A stretch of 64,000 nucleotides of DNA from Zoogloea dura (GTDB taxonomy: Bacteria; Pseudomonadota; Gammaproteobacteria; Burkholderiales; Rhodocyclaceae). This document shows positions 58,717-64,000 of the stretch, piece after piece. The notes under the pieces were generated by a model. It worked only from the letters and a program-made list of their open reading frames with translations. It had not been told where the DNA came from and ran no database searches. Position 1 is the first letter of the stretch. The number at the start of each line of letters is the position of its first letter. The stretch lies in the NCBI RefSeq assembly GCF_012927165.1, contig NZ_JABBGA010000010.1, positions 1 through 64,000 of the forward strand. The letters are read 5' to 3'. Both the position numbers and the translations under genes were made by a program.

Positions 58717-58751
58717 GCCGGCGCAGGCTCGCCCCTGCGACCGGCTTTTTT
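58717..58751 (+). terminator. rho-independent terminator after ppc
   Basis: GCCGG-CGCAGG pairs with CCTGCG-A-CCGGC (one bulged base) around a short loop and is followed by TTTTTT. Strong candidate; it separates ppc from ppk2. Confidence 0.85.
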
Positions 58752-58776
58752 ACGCCCATCCCCGACCGGAGACCCC

Positions 58777-59715
58777 ATGGATCAACAGGAAATCGGCGAC
58801 CTGCATCGTCGCCTGGAACGCGAACTCCTCGACAGCTACGACGAGGAACTGGAACTCGAGCTGGACGACCGCCGCTTCGACGAGATCGGCGCCGGCGAGG
58901 TCCACCCACCCACGGACGCGGAGAAGGCCCAGCGCCAGCGCTATTTCAAGGAGTTGCTGCGCCTGCAGGGCGAGCTGGTGAAGCTGCAGGACTGGGTGGC
59001 CACGACGAAACACCGGGTGGTGATCCTCTTCGAAGGCCGCGACGCGGCCGGCAAGGGCGGCGTGATCAAGCGCATCACCCAGCGCCTCAACCCGCGGGTG
59101 TGCCGCGTGGTGGCCTTGCCCGCCCCCAACGACCGGGAGCGCACCCAGTGGTATTTCCAGCGCTACGTGCCACACCTGCCGGCGGCCGGCGAGATGGTGC
59201 TGTTCGACCGCAGCTGGTACAACCGGGCCGGTGTGGAGCGGGTCATGGGCTTCTGCTCGGACGACGACTACGAGGAGTTCTTCCGCTCGGTGCCTGAATT
59301 CGAACGCATGCTGGTGCGCTCGGGCATCCAGCTGATCAAGTACTGGTTCTCGATCACCGATGACGAGCAGCACTTCCGCTTCCTGTCACGCATCCATGAC
59401 CCGCTCAAGCAGTGGAAGCTCAGCCCGATGGACCTGGAATCCCGCGCCCGCTGGGAGAAATACACCGAGGCCAAGGAGATCATGCTGGAGCGCACCCACA
59501 TCCCCGAAGCCCCGTGGTGGATCGTCCAGGCCGACGACAAGAAGGCCGCCCGCCTCAACTGCATCCACCACCTGCTCGGCGAGATGCCCTACGAGGAAGT
59601 CCAGCGCCCGCTGGTGGACCTGCCGGAGCGGGTCCGCCACCCGGACTACGTGCGCCACGAAGTACCGCCGGAGATGTTCGTGCCGGACTACTTCCGCCTG
59701 CCGGACGGAAGCTGA
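58777..59715 (+). CDS. ppk2: polyphosphate kinase 2
   Basis: 312-residue single-domain PPK2, P-loop kinase that transfers phosphate between polyphosphate and nucleoside di- or monophosphates. Start ATG 58777 with GGAG upstream; the open frame before it overlaps ppc antisense-free coding and is not used. Walker A is GRDAAGKGG (87-95). Walker B is VLFDRSWYNRAGVE with Asp144, and the lid-like ERMLVRSGIQLIKYWFSI follows. The length and acidic N-terminal tail fit the class I group, which usually favours ADP or GDP phosphorylation; substrate preference is not provable from sequence. Confidence 0.94.
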   Translation: MDQQEIGDLHRRLERELLDSYDEELELELDDRRFDEIGAGEVHPPTDAEKAQRQRYFKELLRLQGELVKLQDWVATTKHRVVILFEGRDAAGKGGVIKRITQRLNPRVCRVVALPAPNDRERTQWYFQRYVPHLPAAGEMVLFDRSWYNRAGVERVMGFCSDDDYEEFFRSVPEFERMLVRSGIQLIKYWFSITDDEQHFRFLSRIHDPLKQWKLSPMDLESRARWEKYTEAKEIMLERTHIPEAPWWIVQADDKKAARLNCIHHLLGEMPYEEVQRPLVDLPERVRHPDYVRHEVPPEMFVPDYFRLPDGS

Positions 59716-59733
59716 AGCCCGCGGGCCGAGGCT

Positions 59734-61962
<2,229 letters not shown>

Positions 61963-61970
61963 GGGTCGCA

Positions 61971-61976
61971 ATTCTA
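61971..61976 (-). promoter_or_regulatory. possible -10 box immediately before ygiQ
   Basis: TAGAAT on the minus strand ends nine bases before the ygiQ ATG. If used, transcription would start at or within a base or two of the ATG, giving a leaderless mRNA. The -35 is weak. Confidence 0.35.
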
Positions 61977-62035
61977 CGGGAGCAGACCTTGGAACACCCG
62001 CAAAACCCGACGTTCCCTGCGCGGCAAACGGGCGC

Positions 62036-62812
62036 TCAGACGCCCAGCGCGTCCTTCACCTGGGGCCACTGGCGGCGGCTCACCGGCAGCTGTTCGGCCA
62101 GCCCTTCCAGCAACACCACCCAGTGGGCCTCGCCGTCCTCGCCGGTGGTGGCGCGGGCCACGCCCTTCACGCGGCGGGGCGCGATGAGGCAATTGCGGTG
62201 GATGCGCAGGAACTGGCCGGGAAACTCCTCCTCCAGCTGCACCAGGGATTCGTCGAGCAGGTATTCGCGGTCGCGGGTACGCGCCACCACGTATTTCTGC
62301 TCGGCCTTCAGGAACAACACGTCGGCCACCGGCACCAGCAGGATGCGCCCGCGCTCGCTCACGCTGAAATGGCTGCGCACCGACGGTGCGATGCGGCGCA
62401 GGATCTCGTCGGCCGGTGGGCGCAGGCGCCGCGCCTTGGCCAGCGCCTCGGCCAGCCGCACGGCGCGGACCGGCTTGAGCAGGTAATCCACCGCCGCCAA
62501 CTCGAAGGCCCGCACCGCGTATTCGTCGTAGGCGGTGGTGAAGATCACCGCCGGCGCCGGATCGAGGCGGGCGACGTGGCGGGCCAGCTCGATGCCGTCC
62601 ATGGCAGGCATGCGGATGTCGGTGAGGATCAGGTCCACCCCGCCGCCGCCGAGCATCGACAAGGCCTCGATGCCGTTGGCGGCCAGCCCCACCACCCGGT
62701 TGGGCTGCTCTGCGGCGACATCCCCGAGCACGTCGCGCAGACGCTCACGCGCTGGGGCCTCATCGTCGACCACCAGCACGGCCAGCGGCGCCGGGAGCGG
62801 GCTGTCAGTCAT
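62036..62812 (-). CDS. algR: LytTR family response regulator, AlgR-like
   Basis: 258 residues. A receiver domain (about 10-130) has acidic Asp16/Asp17, phosphoacceptor Asp65 ([13 protein letters not shown]) and a KPV segment ([11 protein letters not shown]). A LytTR DNA-binding domain follows (about 150-255; [46 protein letters not shown]). In Pseudomonas AlgR controls alginate and, with FimU-type minor pilin genes, twitching motility. The start overlaps the stop of the kinase gene by four bases. The AlgR name rests on family plus the neighbouring argH. Confidence 0.88.
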   Translation of the reverse strand: MTDSPLPAPLAVLVVDDEAPARERLRDVLGDVAAEQPNRVVGLAANGIEALSMLGGGGVDLILTDIRMPAMDGIELARHVARLDPAPAVIFTTAYDEYAVRAFELAAVDYLLKPVRAVRLAEALAKARRLRPPADEILRRIAPSVRSHFSVSERGRILLVPVADVLFLKAEQKYVVARTRDREYLLDESLVQLEEEFPGQFLRIHRNCLIAPRRVKGVARATTGEDGEAHWVVLLEGLAEQLPVSRRQWPQVKDALGV

Positions 62813-63825
62813 GGCCGGCTCCGGAAGGGCAGGCGGATCCGCACGCGGTAGACACCGGCTTCCTGCCAGGTGTCGAGGGAGGCCTCAAGGTCGAAGAACA
62901 GCATCAGTCGCTCGCGAATATTGTCCAGGGCCATGCGATTGCCGGCATGGTGGCGCGCCGGATCCTGCAGGGGATTCGAGATCCCGATGTGCACCTCCGG
63001 ACCGTGCCGGGCGATGGTAATCGAAACCGTGCCCGGCTCGGCGCCGGGCTCGATGCCGTGATAAACCGCATTCTCGACCAGCGGCTGCAGCAGCAGGGGC
63101 GGCACCCGCGTCGCCTCGGCCTCCGCGTCCCTCGACCACTGCACTTGCAGGCGCTCGCCCAGGCGCAGGCGCTCGAGGCTGAGATAGCGCTCGCACAGCG
63201 CGATCTCCTCGCTGAGCGGAACCAGCTCCCGGTTGTCCTGCATCAGGGCACGGAACAGGTCGGCCAGCTCTTCGAGCGCCTCCTCCGCCCGCCGCGGATT
63301 GGTGCGCAGCACGCCCAGCACGCCATTGAGGCTGTTGAACAGGAAATGCGGCCGGATCCGCGCGGTCAGGGCCAGCAGGCGCGCCTCGGCCAGGGCCGGC
63401 GCGTGGGCGGCGCTGCGCTGCTGGAAATAGGCCAGCACGCAAAGCGCCACCACCAGCGACCACAGCACCGGCCACATCACATCACCGCCCAGCGGCGCCA
63501 TCAGTCCATGCACCAGGGAGGTCATGCCCACCACCAGCAGCACCGTCGCAGCCTGCCCTGCCACCGGTGCCAGCCGACTCAGCAGCGGCGCCGCCAGGAA
63601 CAGCACGGCGACGCACAGGATGAGCGGAAACTCGACCCGCAGCGCCATGTCGAGGATTTCCCCGCCGAGGCGGGACAGCTCTCCGTTGCGCACCAGCACT
63701 GCCGCCATGGCGAGGGCATTGACCAGCACCACCACGCGCAGCACCACCCCAAGATTGCGGAAGTCGGGAAGCGGAGGCCGATGCGCCCCACGGCCGGCGC
63801 GCGGCAGGTTTTGATTTATACTCAT
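62809..63825 (-). CDS. algZ: LytS/AlgZ-type membrane sensor histidine kinase
   Basis: 338 residues. Four hydrophobic segments lie in the N-terminal half (about 25-45, 62-84, 91-112 and 117-135). The His_kinase (PF06580-type) domain follows, with phosphoacceptor His160 in ARIRPHFLFNSLNGVLG and an ATP-binding domain with PPLLLQPLVENAVYHGIEP (N box) and NRMALDNIRERL. There is no large sensor domain, as in FimS/AlgZ. It is cotranslated with the AlgR-like regulator and divergent from argH, the gene order known from Pseudomonas argH-algZ-algR. Confidence 0.9.
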   Translation of the reverse strand: MSINQNLPRAGRGAHRPPLPDFRNLGVVLRVVVLVNALAMAAVLVRNGELSRLGGEILDMALRVEFPLILCVAVLFLAAPLLSRLAPVAGQAATVLLVVGMTSLVHGLMAPLGGDVMWPVLWSLVVALCVLAYFQQRSAAHAPALAEARLLALTARIRPHFLFNSLNGVLGVLRTNPRRAEEALEELADLFRALMQDNRELVPLSEEIALCERYLSLERLRLGERLQVQWSRDAEAEATRVPPLLLQPLVENAVYHGIEPGAEPGTVSITIARHGPEVHIGISNPLQDPARHHAGNRMALDNIRERLMLFFDLEASLDTWQEAGVYRVRIRLPFRSRP

Positions 63826-63914
63826 GGGTCACAATCAGGGCCAAAACCTTGAATCCACGGGTTTCTCCCCGGGGCAAGACAGCCCCCTTACACAGCTGAG
63901 AGCACCACCGAATT

Positions 63915-64000
63915 ATGGCAGATCAATCCGCGCCGCAGGACGGCACCGCCAAGGCCTGGTCCGGCCGTTTCTCCGAGCCCGTGTCCGACCTGGTCAAGCG
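63915..64000 (+). CDS. argH: argininosuccinate lyase, N-terminal fragment (runs off the window)
   Basis: The last 86 bases encode MADQSAPQDGTAKAWSGRFSEPVSDLVKR when read from the ATG; the WSGRFSEP motif at residues 15-22 is the well-known start of bacterial ArgH. The enzyme cleaves argininosuccinate to arginine and fumarate. Only 28 complete codons are inside the window. Divergence from algZ matches the conserved argH-algZR neighbourhood and strengthens the call. Confidence 0.88.
   Translation, partial: MADQSAPQDGTAKAWSGRFSEPVSDLVK

Overview
This 64 kb window looks like chromosomal core genome of a high-GC Gram-negative betaproteobacterium, most likely Rhodocyclales (Azospira or Dechloromonas relatives). 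That assignment is inferred from gene content and order (lptD-surA-pdxA-rsmA, dusB-fis-purH-purD, hemL-thiE-thiD beside rubredoxin-pilGHIJ-chpA, an argH/algZR/hemCDXY neighbourhood) and not from a database comparison. Coding density is very high, no stretch over 300 bases lacks a gene, and I see no tRNA, rRNA, insertion sequence, prophage or CRISPR array.

Layout. 1-5.3 kb: the start of a dTDP-glucose 4,6-dehydratase, a CHASE/PAS/GGDEF diguanylate cyclase, pyruvate kinase and class II aldolase. 5.3-13.5 kb: a small tail-anchored protein, a DUF3422 membrane protein, purC, a convergent HDOD protein, oligopeptidase A, a secreted glutaredoxin-like protein, exonuclease III, a Crp/Fnr regulator and a DUF2892 protein preceded by a perfect Crp-type palindrome. 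13.6-20.2 kb (minus): lptD-surA-pdxA-patatin lipoprotein-rsmA, an outer-membrane biogenesis operon. 20.3-26.1 kb (plus): amgK-murU (cell-wall sugar recycling), pepP-ubiH, mgtE. 26.1-28.9 kb (minus): thiD-thiE-hemL. 29-39 kb (plus): rubredoxin, then the Pil-Chp chemosensory operon that controls type IV pili, ending in a 2063-residue ChpA. 39-49 kb (plus): an RNase II-family enzyme, a TonB-like protein, aroE, mtgA, dusB-fis, purH-purD, a small tautomerase and hemF. 49-55.7 kb (minus): ahpC-ahpF with a recognisable promoter and OxyR-type site, and hemC-hemD-hemX-hemY. 55.9-64 kb: ppc, ppk2, YgiQ radical SAM protein, an AlgZ/AlgR-type two-component pair and the start of argH.

Themes. Tetrapyrrole synthesis is spread over the window (hemL, hemC, hemD, hemX, hemY, hemF), and purine synthesis over two sites (purC; purH-purD). 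Surface biology is well represented: LPS export, periplasmic chaperone, peptidoglycan synthesis and recycling, type IV pilus control and c-di-GMP synthesis. The AlgZR pair is of the kind that regulates twitching in Pseudomonas, so it may connect with the Pil-Chp system here.

I found no clear evidence of a wholly new system. The most checkable unusual items are the Crp/Fnr palindrome in front of the DUF2892 gene, the patatin lipoprotein inside the lptD operon, the two-cysteine LptD, the module composition of ChpA without its adaptation enzymes, the palindromic repeat fused to the mgtE stop codon, and the ppc-ppk2-ygiQ block between hemC and algR.
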